This document shows, piece after piece, positions 54,894 to 64,000 of a stretch of DNA of 64,000 nt. This stretch comes from Ypsolopha sequella (Eukaryota; Arthropoda; Insecta; Lepidoptera; Ypsolophidae). Where the stretch lies: assembly GCA_934047225.1 (NCBI GenBank), contig OW203997.1, forward strand, positions 6,124,417 through 6,188,416, written 5' to 3'. A program made the position numbers and the translations under genes. Under the pieces are notes generated by a model. It saw only the letters and a list, made by a program, of their open reading frames with translations. It was not told where the DNA came from and made no database searches. How positions within the stretch are numbered: the first letter of the stretch is position 1; each line of letters begins with the position of its first letter.

Positions 54894-57800
54894 ATGGACG
54901 ACGATGACGATCCCCGTGGTGAAGGGCGGACGTCAGAGGAGAGGACAAGGTTAAGTCCTGTGATTAATTTAAGGGAAAACCGATCACGCCGAGACCAAGG
55001 AACATCCAGGTTAGAGGATGAAGGTCAGGGTGCGGAAGGAAACCTTCGCTCATCATACTCGAGGTCAGAGATATTGGGTCGAGACCGGTCACGCTCAAGG
55101 TTAGAGCAGATAAGAGATCGACGTGAGTCACGCTCAAGGTCAGAGCTGGCATTGGATCGTCACGCATCGTGCTCAAGGTCAGAGCTAGCATTGGATCGTC
55201 ACGCATCAGGCTCAAGGTTAGAGCAGATGACTATGAGGGGGACCGCGCGGAGTGTCCCGAATCCAGACGATGGCGGACGCGATATTTCACCGGGAGTGCC
55301 AGGATGCCACGTGAGAAGGGGATCTGCCGCGGTAGGGCTACGCTCGAGGAGGAGAGGTTACGCACTCGAAACTTCGGAATCGGAGGGTGGGTCACCGCCG
55401 AGGAAAACTCGCCGATCACATTCATTAAGGAAGTCTAATGACACTCATGCCATACTTGATAAATTTTTGGACGTCTTGAAGGAAGTCAGGAGTTCAGATA
55501 AACCTAAACTGACATTTAATACTAATGCACTGCCAGAGTTCGACCCTCTGACGAAGGAACAAACTGTTCTGACGTGGATTACTAAGGTGGAAGAGTGTGC
55601 GGAAATTTACGGATGGGACGAGAGGGAAATAATTCATTACGCCTTACCAAAATTAGGTGGGGTAGCAAAAACATGGTACCGAAGTTTACCCACATTACTG
55701 TTCACATGGTCCGAATGGAAACGTAAACTAATTGAATCATTTCCCTGCCGTGAGGATTACGCTGAACTCCTGACCGAAATGCTTTCCAAACGTGTGAAAT
55801 TTGGGGAGTCATTGGAGCACTATTACTATGCCAAGGTCAATCTTCTCAATAGGTGTGAGATTAAAGGCAAAAGGGCCGTTGATTGTATAATAAACGGAGT
55901 GGAGGATCGAACAATAAAGGTAGGCGCCCAAGCTGCGCGGTTTAAGGAACCGGAACAAGTACTATCATATTTTAGGACGGTGAAGGTAGGCTATACTAGG
56001 GACAGGGATAATGCTTACACGTCATCGAAGTTCAGGAACGATCGAAGGAACAATACTCAGTTTGCGAACAAACCAGGGGATAAGTTCGGCCCTGTAAATA
56101 ATAACATCAAGTGCTATAACTGCAACGAAATTGGTCATCCCAGCTTCAAATGCGAGAAACCTTCGGTAAAATGTACGACCTGCCAAAGGATGGGTCATCT
56201 TGCCTCTAACTGTTTTAGGAACAAAGCATCTGCTAGCGGCGAGGTTTCGAAAGAGCAAAATCGCTCCAAGGATAAGAATGTGAAACAGGTATCGGAGTTA
56301 AGCACCGAGGGCGATAGTAACGACAAATACGTGATTGAGATTAAGGTCAACGAATCAAACATAGTTTCTCATGTGGATTTGGGTAGTCAGTGTTCACTGA
56401 TAAGACTCAGTGACGCAAAAGCTTTATCTCTTCAGTTGATTGATGACGAGGACCTACCGATGCTACGAGGTATAGGTGCTAATCTAGTTCGTCCAGTTGC
56501 TAAAGTAGTGACAACTGTGGAGGTGCAGGGTCTTAAGGAGACCATAGATTTACTTGTTGTGGAAGACTACGTTCTGAAGTATCCAGTCCTCCTCGGTCAT
56601 TCGTTCACAGAAAGGCCTGACATTGTAATCACTAAAACACCGAATCAGCTTTTATTCAACAGAATCATGAAAAGGAAAATACACTTAGTATCTGTAAATG
56701 ACGTAACTGTGCCTACCAATACATTACGAGCCGTCGCAGTAAACGCTGATACGGCGATCGATTGTTGCGTATATGTTAATGGGTCTCTTCGGGGCGATGA
56801 GGGTAAAGAATATTATCTTCTTCCTGGTGAGTACGAACTCAAGAGAGGTCGTGGAGCTCTTTTAGTACATAACGCCACTTCTACCGACATTAACATTAGG
56901 ATGGGTACCTTGGTCACCAGAGCATTCCATAAGGACGAGACTCCTCCCAGTGTTGTGATGGAATCCTGTAGCGTTTCCTTTAGTGGGGATGAGATTGATG
57001 CCACTATCAACTGCAACCCGCTGTTAAAGAAAGAAGAACGCCTGGACCTCCAGAAACTACTATCGAAGTATAGCGACTGCTTCTCGAGTGGGCTTAAGGA
57101 TTTAGGGTTCACAAATGCCACCGAAATGGTAATTGAATTGGAAGATTCGGAGCCAGTAGTCTATCGCCCTTACCGAATGTCTTTTGCTGAGCGGTCGCTG
57201 GTAAGAGGTATGGTGCAGGAAATGTTGGATTGTGGCATCGCTAGGGAATCCTCTTCGCCGTACGCTAGTCCCATTGTACTGGTGCACAAAAAAACTGGCG
57301 AGAAACGCTTATGCGTTGACTATAGAGCCCTTAATAGAAAAACTAAAAAAGAGCACTATCCGTTACCACGTGTAGAAGATCAGCTGGATCAACTAGGGGG
57401 CAACAATCTATTTACATCAGTAGACCTGGCTTCTGGCTACTACCAGATTCCTATCGCGGAAGAGTCACGATGCAAAACGGCGTTCGTCACCCCGGACGGG
57501 CAGTACGAATATAATCGGATGCCCTTCGGCCTAGTGAATGCCCCGTCCGTATTCCAGCGGACTATTAATAAAATATTGATGGAGGCTAAGATTAAGTACG
57601 CCATAGTATACATGGATGATGTTCTGATCCCATCAAAAGATGTTGCAGAAGGGATGCAGAGACTCGAAGAAGTGCTTCAATTATTGAAACAAGGAGGGCT
57701 TACTCTAAAAATGACTAAATGTAACTTCTTTCTCGACACCATCGACTTCCTCGGATTTGAGGTTTCTGCCAATGGTATTCGCCCAGGTGTTAGGAAAATA

Positions 57801-59765
57801 AATGCTGTGTCAAATTTCCCAACACCCGCTAACCAGCACGAGCTGCGTCAATTCCTCGGGCTCTCAGGGTTTTTCAGACGCTTTATTAGAGGATATGCCG
57901 TCATCGCTGCGCCCCTTTCGGATTTACTTAAGAAAGATATTGCCTGGACTTGGGGTACGAAACAAGAAGAGTCTTTTACACAGATTAAGAATCTGTTGAC
58001 GGAGCGCCCGCTCTTGGCCCTATACGATCCAAAGGCGGAGACTCAGCTGCACACGGATGCGAGTAAGAATGGGTTGGCCGGTATACTTCTTCAGCGTGAC
58101 TCGAATGGTGTATTGCATCCGACTGCATACTTTAGCCGTAAGACTACGAACGACGAAAAGAAGATGCACTCGTACGAGCTGGAGACGTTAGCCGTCATTT
58201 CCTCTCTGAATCGATTTAGGGTGTATCTTATGGGGATGCATTTCAAAATTTTTACAGACTGCAATGCCCTTCGAGCAACGCTGACGAAGCGAGATCTGAT
58301 TCCGCGTATCGCACGCTGGTGGGTACAGCTACAGGAATATGACTGCGCTATTGAATACAGACCTGGTTCCAGTATGACCCACGTGGATGCGCTGAGCCGA
58401 AACCCCGTTGATGAAGACTCAGCCGAGACCCATGTGCTGGATGTACTAGCGTTACAGGGTTCTGATCAAGACTGGATCAGCACTGTTCAGTCTGCTGACG
58501 ATGATATAAAAAGAATTAAGGAAACCCTGACTAATCCTTGTTCTGAGGAAGTCGCCGAAATCAGACGCAATTACAAACTCAAAAATGGTCGTGTTTACCG
58601 CGTCGTCGACGATGAGTTAAAGTGGCTCGTTCCAAAAGGTGTCCGTTGGCAAATTGTGAAGAAGAACCACGACGATGTAGGGCACTACAGTTTCGATAAA
58701 ACTTTGCAACGGATTAAACAACATTACTGGTTTCCGAAGATGAGGAGGTTTATAAAAAAATACGTATCGTCATGCCTCGAATGCGCTCACCACAAAATCC
58801 CAGGCGGCAAACGTGAAGGTGAACTGCACCCAATTGAAAAGTCTAGCGTCCCCTTTCATACTGTCCATGCAGACCACCTTGGACCCTTTGTAAAGAGTAA
58901 GAGAGGGAACTGTTACCTGCTCGTAGTGATAGACGGGTTCACAAAATACATTAATATAACCCCCGTTAAGAATACAAAATCGGTAACGACCGTGAGAGTT
59001 TTGAGGGAGCACATTAGTTACTTTGGTGTACCAACTCGTCTGATTACCGATAAAGGTTCCAGCTTTACCAGCAAAGTATTTAAAGAGTTCATAGAAGCCT
59101 ATGGTATAAAACACATAGAAAACGCAGTTGCTACACCAAGGGCTAATGGTCAGGTTGAACGCTTTAATAGGACGATACTAGACGCTCTTTCAACATCAAG
59201 TCACGGAAGAGATGATAAAACGTGGGACGACTATGTTCCAGATATCCAAATAGGTATCAACACTACAAAGCATAAGACCACACAGAAAAGCCCGTCTGAA
59301 CTTCTCTTTGGCTTCAACGTCACCTGCCGAATTGAGGGAATACTGAGTTCCGTGATTAATGATACGTTAAATACGACTCCAGCTGATGAGTTACAGAACA
59401 TAAGAGGCGAAGCCAACGAGAAGATCAAACGACAACAAGTTAAAGATAGGGAAAGGTTCAATAAACGTAGGAAACCGGTAACCCAACACAAAGAAGGCGA
59501 TCTGGTTCGTGTAGAGCGGCAGGTACCCCATGATGGTAAGTCTCATAAACTCGTCACTAAATTTCAGGGACCCTATCGTATAGTAAAAGTGCTCCCCAAT
59601 GATAGGTTTCTCATTGAGGATACTCCCCTAACGCGTAAGAATGGGCGCAGGTACGAAGCTATCGTGTGTGCTGACAAAATACAAGCATGGATGAATTTTA
59701 GCAGAAATTTTGAAAGTGAATCCGAAAGCCCTAATTCGGACAGTGAAAGTAATGATGATGAGTAA
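54894..59765 (+). CDS. gag-pol: Gag-Pol polyprotein, 1,623 aa
   Basis: One frame holds all retrotransposition functions. Residues about 1-190 are Arg/Ser/Glu-rich with repeats such as SRSELALDRHAS (twice). About 200-390 are a retrotransposon Gag-type domain. Two CCHC knuckles follow: CYNCNEIGHPSFKC (407-420) and CTTCQRMGHLASNC (427-440). The protease has DLGSQ at D495 instead of the usual D-S/T-G. RT lies at about 740-960, with CVDYRALN near 807 and YMDD at 906-909. RNase H: D1055, E1095, D1122. Integrase: zinc finger H1259, H1264, C1294, C1297, then D1327, D1386, E1422 (35 residues apart), then GPY at 1559-1561. The C-tail is Glu/Ser-acidic. Gag and Pol share one frame, so no frameshift is needed; how the Gag:Pol ratio is set is unknown. 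The start follows an acceptor-like cag. No stops or breaks. Confidence 0.97.
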   Translation: MDDDDDPRGEGRTSEERTRLSPVINLRENRSRRDQGTSRLEDEGQGAEGNLRSSYSRSEILGRDRSRSRLEQIRDRRESRSRSELALDRHASCSRSELALDRHASGSRLEQMTMRGTARSVPNPDDGGRDISPGVPGCHVRRGSAAVGLRSRRRGYALETSESEGGSPPRKTRRSHSLRKSNDTHAILDKFLDVLKEVRSSDKPKLTFNTNALPEFDPLTKEQTVLTWITKVEECAEIYGWDEREIIHYALPKLGGVAKTWYRSLPTLLFTWSEWKRKLIESFPCREDYAELLTEMLSKRVKFGESLEHYYYAKVNLLNRCEIKGKRAVDCIINGVEDRTIKVGAQAARFKEPEQVLSYFRTVKVGYTRDRDNAYTSSKFRNDRRNNTQFANKPGDKFGPVNNNIKCYNCNEIGHPSFKCEKPSVKCTTCQRMGHLASNCFRNKASASGEVSKEQNRSKDKNVKQVSELSTEGDSNDKYVIEIKVNESNIVSHVDLGSQCSLIRLSDAKALSLQLIDDEDLPMLRGIGANLVRPVAKVVTTVEVQGLKETIDLLVVEDYVLKYPVLLGHSFTERPDIVITKTPNQLLFNRIMKRKIHLVSVNDVTVPTNTLRAVAVNADTAIDCCVYVNGSLRGDEGKEYYLLPGEYELKRGRGALLVHNATSTDINIRMGTLVTRAFHKDETPPSVVMESCSVSFSGDEIDATINCNPLLKKEERLDLQKLLSKYSDCFSSGLKDLGFTNATEMVIELEDSEPVVYRPYRMSFAERSLVRGMVQEMLDCGIARESSSPYASPIVLVHKKTGEKRLCVDYRALNRKTKKEHYPLPRVEDQLDQLGGNNLFTSVDLASGYYQIPIAEESRCKTAFVTPDGQYEYNRMPFGLVNAPSVFQRTINKILMEAKIKYAIVYMDDVLIPSKDVAEGMQRLEEVLQLLKQGGLTLKMTKCNFFLDTIDFLGFEVSANGIRPGVRKINAVSNFPTPANQHELRQFLGLSGFFRRFIRGYAVIAAPLSDLLKKDIAWTWGTKQEESFTQIKNLLTERPLLALYDPKAETQLHTDASKNGLAGILLQRDSNGVLHPTAYFSRKTTNDEKKMHSYELETLAVISSLNRFRVYLMGMHFKIFTDCNALRATLTKRDLIPRIARWWVQLQEYDCAIEYRPGSSMTHVDALSRNPVDEDSAETHVLDVLALQGSDQDWISTVQSADDDIKRIKETLTNPCSEEVAEIRRNYKLKNGRVYRVVDDELKWLVPKGVRWQIVKKNHDDVGHYSFDKTLQRIKQHYWFPKMRRFIKKYVSSCLECAHHKIPGGKREGELHPIEKSSVPFHTVHADHLGPFVKSKRGNCYLLVVIDGFTKYINITPVKNTKSVTTVRVLREHISYFGVPTRLITDKGSSFTSKVFKEFIEAYGIKHIENAVATPRANGQVERFNRTILDALSTSSHGRDDKTWDDYVPDIQIGINTTKHKTTQKSPSELLFGFNVTCRIEGILSSVINDTLNTTPADELQNIRGEANEKIKRQQVKDRERFNKRRKPVTQHKEGDLVRVERQVPHDGKSHKLVTKFQGPYRIVKVLPNDRFLIEDTPLTRKNGRRYEAIVCADKIQAWMNFSRNFESESESPNSDSESNDDE

Positions 59766-60344
59766 CCTTAACAAAATACAACCGCTTCGTTATCTCTATT
59801 TACTACTTGTATTGGTATCACAATTAACTGATACAACATTTTTTATATTATTCTTGTTCACATAGTCAATTATAGTCAACCAATATTCAACTACAGCAAA
59901 TGTAGATGTATCTAGATAATAATAGGCGTACTTGTTTTTGTATTATGCTTTAATAAATATTTTGTTTATATCAACATCCATAGTAGTGAATAAAAATGGT
60001 ATGACTGTAGTTATAGCTGAGTGTATATTATGTAAGCATCGGAATTTTAATAAATCGTTACCAATTATTGAAAGATTATATACATTAATATTATATTCAA
60101 TTCTAGATGTAAGAAATAGATACCGTGAATTAATTATATCGTGGATGCCTGCGTTACAATTACCATTTTAAGTTTGATTTAAATTAACAATAATATATGT
60201 ACTTAAGCATTTTGCAAATAATTTACTGTCATTACTTAAACAATTTGTTAAAAAATCACTAACCAGTAGAAGAATTGTAATTAGAAAAAGTATTATGTTT
60301 ATTTACCTAAGCGGGCGGACCCGCTCATTACAGGACGGCCGAAC
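59766..60344 (+). other. gypsy 3' untranslated region
   Basis: AT-rich, no env. A 79-codon frame at 59932-60171 has no signal peptide-transmembrane layout and is not called. Just upstream of the 3' LTR the expected polypurine tract is unclear; the nearest purine-rich part is aagcgggcgga (60309-60319), inside a small GC hairpin gcggg/cccgc. Confidence 0.6.
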
Positions 60345-60726
60345 TGTTAGCTCCTTATTAATTATTGATAAAGTTATATGATTCGTCCCAGTAATTGTTA
60401 TTGCCAAACTTTATTATTATCTACTATCTAGTGGAATTATATTACAATAAGTATTTATATTGACTCCGACCGATCGGACGTTGCCGCATGACGCCACCAG
60501 ACAAGTATGAGTCTGGTGGGGTGGTGACTCAATTGGGTTTTGACAGTCGTCGAGTTCGGACGTTCGTGGAGTGAGCGCGTGGCTAGTGCCCTGTAAAAGT
60601 CGCAATATATGTGAATAGATTTAAGTGTATAGTTGATTGTACAACTGGTGGTAACGGTCTTGGAATACAGTGTGATTTTGTGAGCTGACGACATCGTTTA
60701 ATTTCCTCGCCTGACCTTACCCAAAA
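60345..60726 (+). repeat. 3' LTR
   Basis: 382 bp, identical to the 5' LTR on reading. Followed by the duplicated target ataa at 60727-60730. Confidence 0.95.
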
Positions 60727-60730
60727 ATAA

Positions 60731-60810
60731 GTACCAAAATAATTAAAACTATATCCTAAAATGACGTATATTCTGTGAAAAAATAATTAAAAAAAATCTT
60801 AGAAATTAAG
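60731..60810 (-). repeat. Repeat A, copy 3, right part
   Basis: 'gtaccaaaataa', 'actatatcctaaaatgacgt' and 'attct' match the start of repeat A in reverse and continue directly from 53719 once the gypsy element and one ataa are ignored. Confidence 0.85.
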
Positions 60811-61151
60811 CTATGGTAAGTAAAATTATGTTTACATCACAGGCGTTTTATTGGATGCAGGGAAATAATCGCGAATCGAACAAGAGTGAAATAAGGCATG
60901 TCATTTTTCAAAATTTCATTATTACTATTTCACGGTTTCAAATGAATTTGAAACGAGACAAAATTAGGAGAACCCCGCCTTGTGTACGTAGATGAAAAAT
61001 AAACATCGTTGCGAATATTACTGTTCATTAAAACGGAAAATCCAGAGAAAGATCACAAGCAGGAAGATATCAAAAAGAGCTTTGAAGGGACAAGGAAAAA
61101 TATTCAAAGACGATTAAATTTACAGAATATGCGAGATTAACTTTTTGACCG
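60811..61151. other. No gene; small shared repeat
   Basis: 60880-60985 shares 'agagtgaaata', 'tttgaaacgagacaaaatt' and 'aaccccgcctt' with 50515-50625. Otherwise nothing recognised. Confidence 0.45.
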
Positions 61152-61225
61152 CCTCTGTGGCTGAGTGGTTGGTATAACTGGCCTGCTAACCTAGAGTGGG
61201 TTGCATCCCGCCTTGCACATTAATA
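61152..61225 (+). repeat. tRNA-like SINE head
   Basis: 'ctgtggctgagtggttggta...gcctgctaac...gtgggttgcatccc' resembles the SINE-1 head at 33190 (A box, GCT-type anticodon arm, damaged B box). No acceptor stem, so not a tRNA gene. Confidence 0.6.
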
Positions 61226-61239
61226 TTATCATGATTATC

Positions 61240-61640
61240 ACCATCAGTCCAGCGGGCACGAGCCTTCCTAGGCCGCGCTCGTGCTCGCTTGACTGACGAT
61301 CTGAAGGGCGTTACGGGTGGCGTCTGGATGAGGATGACTGAGGACCACCAAAAGTGGCGTAATATTGGGGAGGCCTATGTCCTGCGGGCCTATTGTGTAT
61401 CTCTAGTTGCCTTCTGGACTGGGTGTCTATCATCAAAAACATAGATATACTATCGAATTCCGATGTCCTAAGGATATTTTCGCACTTGAAGTGACGACAC
61501 AGATTGTTAATAGTTCAATACCCACTAAAGTCAATTTTGAAATTTCAGTTTTTAGCTATGTTTTTGATGATAGGCACCTCGTGCAGTTGGCAACTAAAGA
61601 TACACAATAGGGGGGCAGTAGTGGACGAATACGGGCTGAT
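61240..61640 (+). pseudogene. LINE 3' end, split by MITE-3
   Basis: 'gacgatctgaagggcgttac...aagtggcgtaatattgggga' encodes DDLKGVTGGVWMRMTEDHQK then WRNIGEAYV, matching the C-terminal 'DD......W.R.A.DR..WR..GEAY.QQWT' of a common moth LINE. The end 'ggcctatgtcctgc' stops at 61385 and resumes as 'agtagtggacgaatacgggc' plus a (GATG/ATC) tail at about 61617; the gap is MITE-3. Confidence 0.78.
61386..61615. mobile_element. MITE-3, copy 2
   Basis: Ends 'gggcctattgtgtatctcta' and 'tacacaatagggggg' are inverted, arms about 60 bp through 'ctatcatcaaaaacatag'. It splits a LINE tail; the joint suggests at most a 2-bp (GC) duplication. Confidence 0.88.
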
Positions 61641-61964
61641 GGATGGATATCACCATCGTCATCGTAATCATGATCGTCATCATCACCAGCGTCATTATCA
61701 TCATCATCATTATCTTGGCCCCTTTTCACGCCATACTCCAGAGAGTCTATGCAGTCTTGAGTAAACCCCATTCAAACTTGCCAGCGACCTTTGTAATGCA
61801 ATCTGTCCATCTGGTTACAGTGGTCTGATCACAGATCTAAAAAAAAACAAAAATCAAAATCATTTATTTATAACATATGTAACAGTTTTAATTGTCGAAT
61901 TCTCCTTTTGAATTTTCACCTGTAGTAGGAGAAATTCTTTCTGTCATCCATAGTTAAAAGATAA
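61641..61964. other. (CAT/ATC)n-rich tract, no gene
   Basis: 61640-61715 is an imperfect (CAT)n/(ATC)n tract that gives Asp- and His-rich frames on both strands; these are artefacts. Nothing else recognised. Confidence 0.6.
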
Positions 61965-62381
61965 GGCGCTTCGGAAAAAAAATTACTCTTTAGAACTTCT
62001 ATCTACTTCGGTATAAGTATAATGTATAATTTTGATAATACAGTATATTATTTTTGAAATCTTTTTCTGGGGATCTGTTAAAACAGAAACGTGATTTCAG
62101 AATTTCGGCTCGATAGAAGTATTTATTGGAAATGAGGACTTTATCGACACCAATCCTCCTGGTTTGATAATTACAATGACATATGGACTGCAATTATATT
62201 TTATTAGATGGGTTGTAACAGTATCTAGGACCTGGTTAAACGAAATTTTGATAGCATTTTTAGTACATTTTATGTTAATAAAAAACCCACTTTTTGGTAC
62301 TTTTCTACGAATCCGTCCCTCTCGCACTGAGGGTTTTTTCGCATATGGAGTAACAAGGACGCTAAAACGTTTACATAGCTC
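61965..62381 (+). mobile_element. MITE-9, plus copy
   Basis: Shares long blocks with 51624-52040. Right flank ttaa at 62382-62385; left flank altered to ataa. Ends ggcgctt / agct. Confidence 0.8.
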
Positions 62382-62385
62382 TTAA

Positions 62386-62802
62386 TCTTACAAGTGAACA
62401 AGGGTTTGTAACCAACGTTTCACAAAAATGTATGAACGAAATATGTTTGTGGTGACCGCTTTTATCACGTATTCTATTAGTTTCAGGCATTATTCTTTCC
62501 TTGGATATTATTTCTTTAGCTTTGTGTTATCATCTGAAGGACAGGATTTTTTGTGGCTTCTCGTAAATCTTCTTTATTCTTTATATTGTACACACATAGA
62601 CATTAAACACATTATTTACAATACACAGGATGTGCAGAAGCGAGATTATCTCTGATGAGATTAATTCGAGCAAACCTTAGTAAGAGAGAAGACACAATAA
62701 AAATAAAAATACATAAACATACAAACGTGTATACAACAAATTTTATGGTCATAAAATAACTGAAATCAACAAAATACTTCATACAAATAAAATAAATAAA
62801 TA
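62386..62802. other. No gene; possible minus-strand LINE tail
   Basis: 'tctttattctttatattgta' near 62570 could be a minus-strand polyadenylation/tail region. Nothing else recognised. Confidence 0.35.
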
Positions 62803-63198
62803 TTTTTTCAATGCATGTGCTCGTAAAGGCCCACTTTTTATGCATCAAAACCGAACAAAAAGTCGATTATTTTGCCCTAGGGCTTTATTATTATTATTTT
62901 TTTTAATTTGTTTACAATGGTTGGCTAACCTGCAGCCTTTCCTGTGTACCATAGACGTTATACTTTTTTTTTCCACTGTTTAACGGCTCTGGATACAGTC
63001 CTTTTGAGCCAATTATAATTTAAAGTTCACAAGATTATATTTGTTTTCATTTCCTCACACTATGCATTGAAAAATGTAGTATGATACACGGGCGTAAAAG
63101 CAATAAATTACTCGGTTACGTTTAAAACACTCGCTACGCTCATGTTTTAAATCGTCCTCGTAATTTATTCCTTTGCGCCCTTGTAGCATAAACTACTA
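62803..63198 (+). mobile_element. MITE-1, plus copy of an inverted pair
   Basis: Complete copy from 'tttttcaatgcatgtgctcg' to 'cataaactacta', with full terminal hairpin. Faces the reverse copy at 63441-63817 across 242 bp of unrelated DNA. Confidence 0.92.
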
Positions 63199-63440
63199 AA
63201 ATAGACTGGACTAAATATGTATACATGTAAACTACTAGGTATAAACTTCTATGTATAAAAACTCATATAAATAAATACACACACAAATTACTTACTTTAT
63301 GAAAGCGAGAGATTGTACTTCCTAAATAACTTCTAATTTCCCTACAATATTAATTTTTATTTTAGTTTTTATTCAAATTTTACTCTTAATTTAAGAATCA
63401 GCAGTAGCTATCATTAAATCTTATGTTATTGCTATTTTAA

Positions 63441-63817
63441 TAGTAGTTTATGCTACAAGGGCGCAAAGGAATAAATTACGAGGACGATTTAAAACACGAG
63501 CGTAGCGAGTGTTTTAAACGTAACCGAGTAATTTATTGCTTTTACGCCCGTGTATCATACTACGTTTTTCAATGTATAGTGTGAGGAAATGAAACAAATA
63601 TAATTTTGTGAACTTTAAATTGTAATTGGCTCAAAAGGACTAGGTATCCAGAGCCGTTAAACAGTGGACAAAAAAGTATAACATCTATGGTACACAGGAA
63701 TGTCTACAGGTTAGCCAACCATTGTAAATAAATTAAAAAAAATTATAATAATAAAGCCCTAGGGCAAAATAATCGAGTTTCTGTTCGTGGGCCTTTACGA
63801 GCACATGCATTGAAAAA
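63441..63817 (-). mobile_element. MITE-1, minus copy of an inverted pair
   Basis: Reverse copy, 'tagtagtttatgctacaagg' to 'catgcattgaaaaa'. It lacks about 20 bp ('ggttttgatgcataaaaagt') near the outer end. It shares the variant 'gcatgtgctcg' end with the facing copy, where 17384-17776 and 28515-28868 have 'gcaagtg', suggesting the pair has a common recent origin. Confidence 0.9.
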
Positions 63818-64000
63818 ACTCTTTATTCTAGAGAAGTTGATTTATAATGACAACCCATAGAAACCACCCATATCATTTAGTTGATTATTATGGTCAACCA
63901 ATGTTGTAGTATGAATATCTAAAATAATTTCCTATATTTCTTTTTTCATGGCTTATAAACGGTATTAAAATGGTAAGAAGTTATTCATACGATGTAACAC
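63818..64000. other. No gene recognised
   Basis: Window edge, AT-rich, nothing recognised. Confidence 0.3.

Larger units (their letters stand above)
53720..60726 (+). mobile_element. Complete Ty3/gypsy LTR retrotransposon, 7,007 bp
   Basis: Two 382-bp direct LTRs, identical as far as I can read, bracket one gag-pol frame. A 4-bp duplication, ataa, flanks it (53716-53719 and 60727-60730). Domain order PR-RT-RNaseH-integrase and a GPY motif identify Ty3/gypsy (Metaviridae). No env-like frame with signal peptide or membrane segment was found downstream of pol. The identical LTRs and open frame indicate a very recent insertion. It disrupts a repeat A copy, not a gene. Confidence 0.97.

Noticed and set aside
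59932..60171. env gene of the gypsy element
   Set aside because: Only 79 codons, no signal peptide, cleavage site or membrane anchor layout.
61556..61828. His- and Asp-rich proteins
   Set aside because: Encoded by a (CAT/ATC)n tract on both strands.

Overview
The window looks like an intergenic or heterochromatin-like stretch of an insect genome, most probably a moth or butterfly. It is strongly AT-rich and carries interspersed repeats I recognise as typical of Lepidoptera: the run of gacagacagac followed by 'tacggaaccctaa' near 23.6-23.7 kb, and a repeat ending in 'catttataatattagtagga' near 27.4 kb. It also holds many non-LTR (LINE) ORF remnants of kinds common in moths. I found no convincing host protein gene, no rRNA and no functional tRNA gene. 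The two substantial intact coding regions both belong to transposable elements. Species and family names are inference; no database was searched.

Layout. 1-12 kb: foldback and TIR elements, LINE 3' ends, a hAT inserted in a retroposon (4827-5695), a hAT deletion derivative that still encodes part of a BED finger (6791-7349), a Harbinger-like MITE (7945-8386) and a perfect 260-bp tandem duplication (9001-9510). 12-19 kb: a retroposon-like inverted-repeat element with a nested MITE (12278-12908), three foldback elements side by side (13760-14562) and a run of nested palindromes (18365-18826). 19-36 kb: truncated LINEs, tRNA-derived SINEs, several MITE families, a GC-rich island (21096-21440), and a second copy of the inverted-repeat retroposon (34442-34696) in a flipped configuration. 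36-45 kb: a hAT MITE (36660-36913), then an apparently complete autonomous hAT transposon (38019-41623) encoding a 472-residue transposase, then a 5x45-bp minisatellite whose unit resembles that hAT's end. 45-53 kb: LINE reverse transcriptase debris, MITEs with TTAA flanks and a 95-bp-arm near-perfect hairpin (48780-48975). 53.7-60.7 kb: a complete, very young Ty3/gypsy LTR retrotransposon with identical 382-bp LTRs and one uninterrupted 1,623-codon gag-pol frame, inserted in an older repeat. 60.7-64 kb: SINE, LINE and MITE debris, ending in an inverted pair of one MITE family.

How it fits together. Several insertions are bounded by target-site duplications and can be checked against uninterrupted copies of the same target elsewhere in the window (hAT in retroposon R5, LTR element in repeat A, MITE-1 in the inverted-repeat retroposon, MITE-3 in a LINE tail). 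This gives a relative chronology. At least five hAT insertions carry 8-bp duplications. The autonomous hAT and the gypsy element look recent; the LINE and SINE remnants are old. The least ordinary signals are the inverted-repeat retroposon whose two copies differ by a central flip and whose arms match within but not between copies, the duplicated first-exon/donor module of the autonomous hAT, the Arg/Ser-rich extension and candidate leader intron of the gypsy element, and the long near-perfect hairpin at 48.8 kb.
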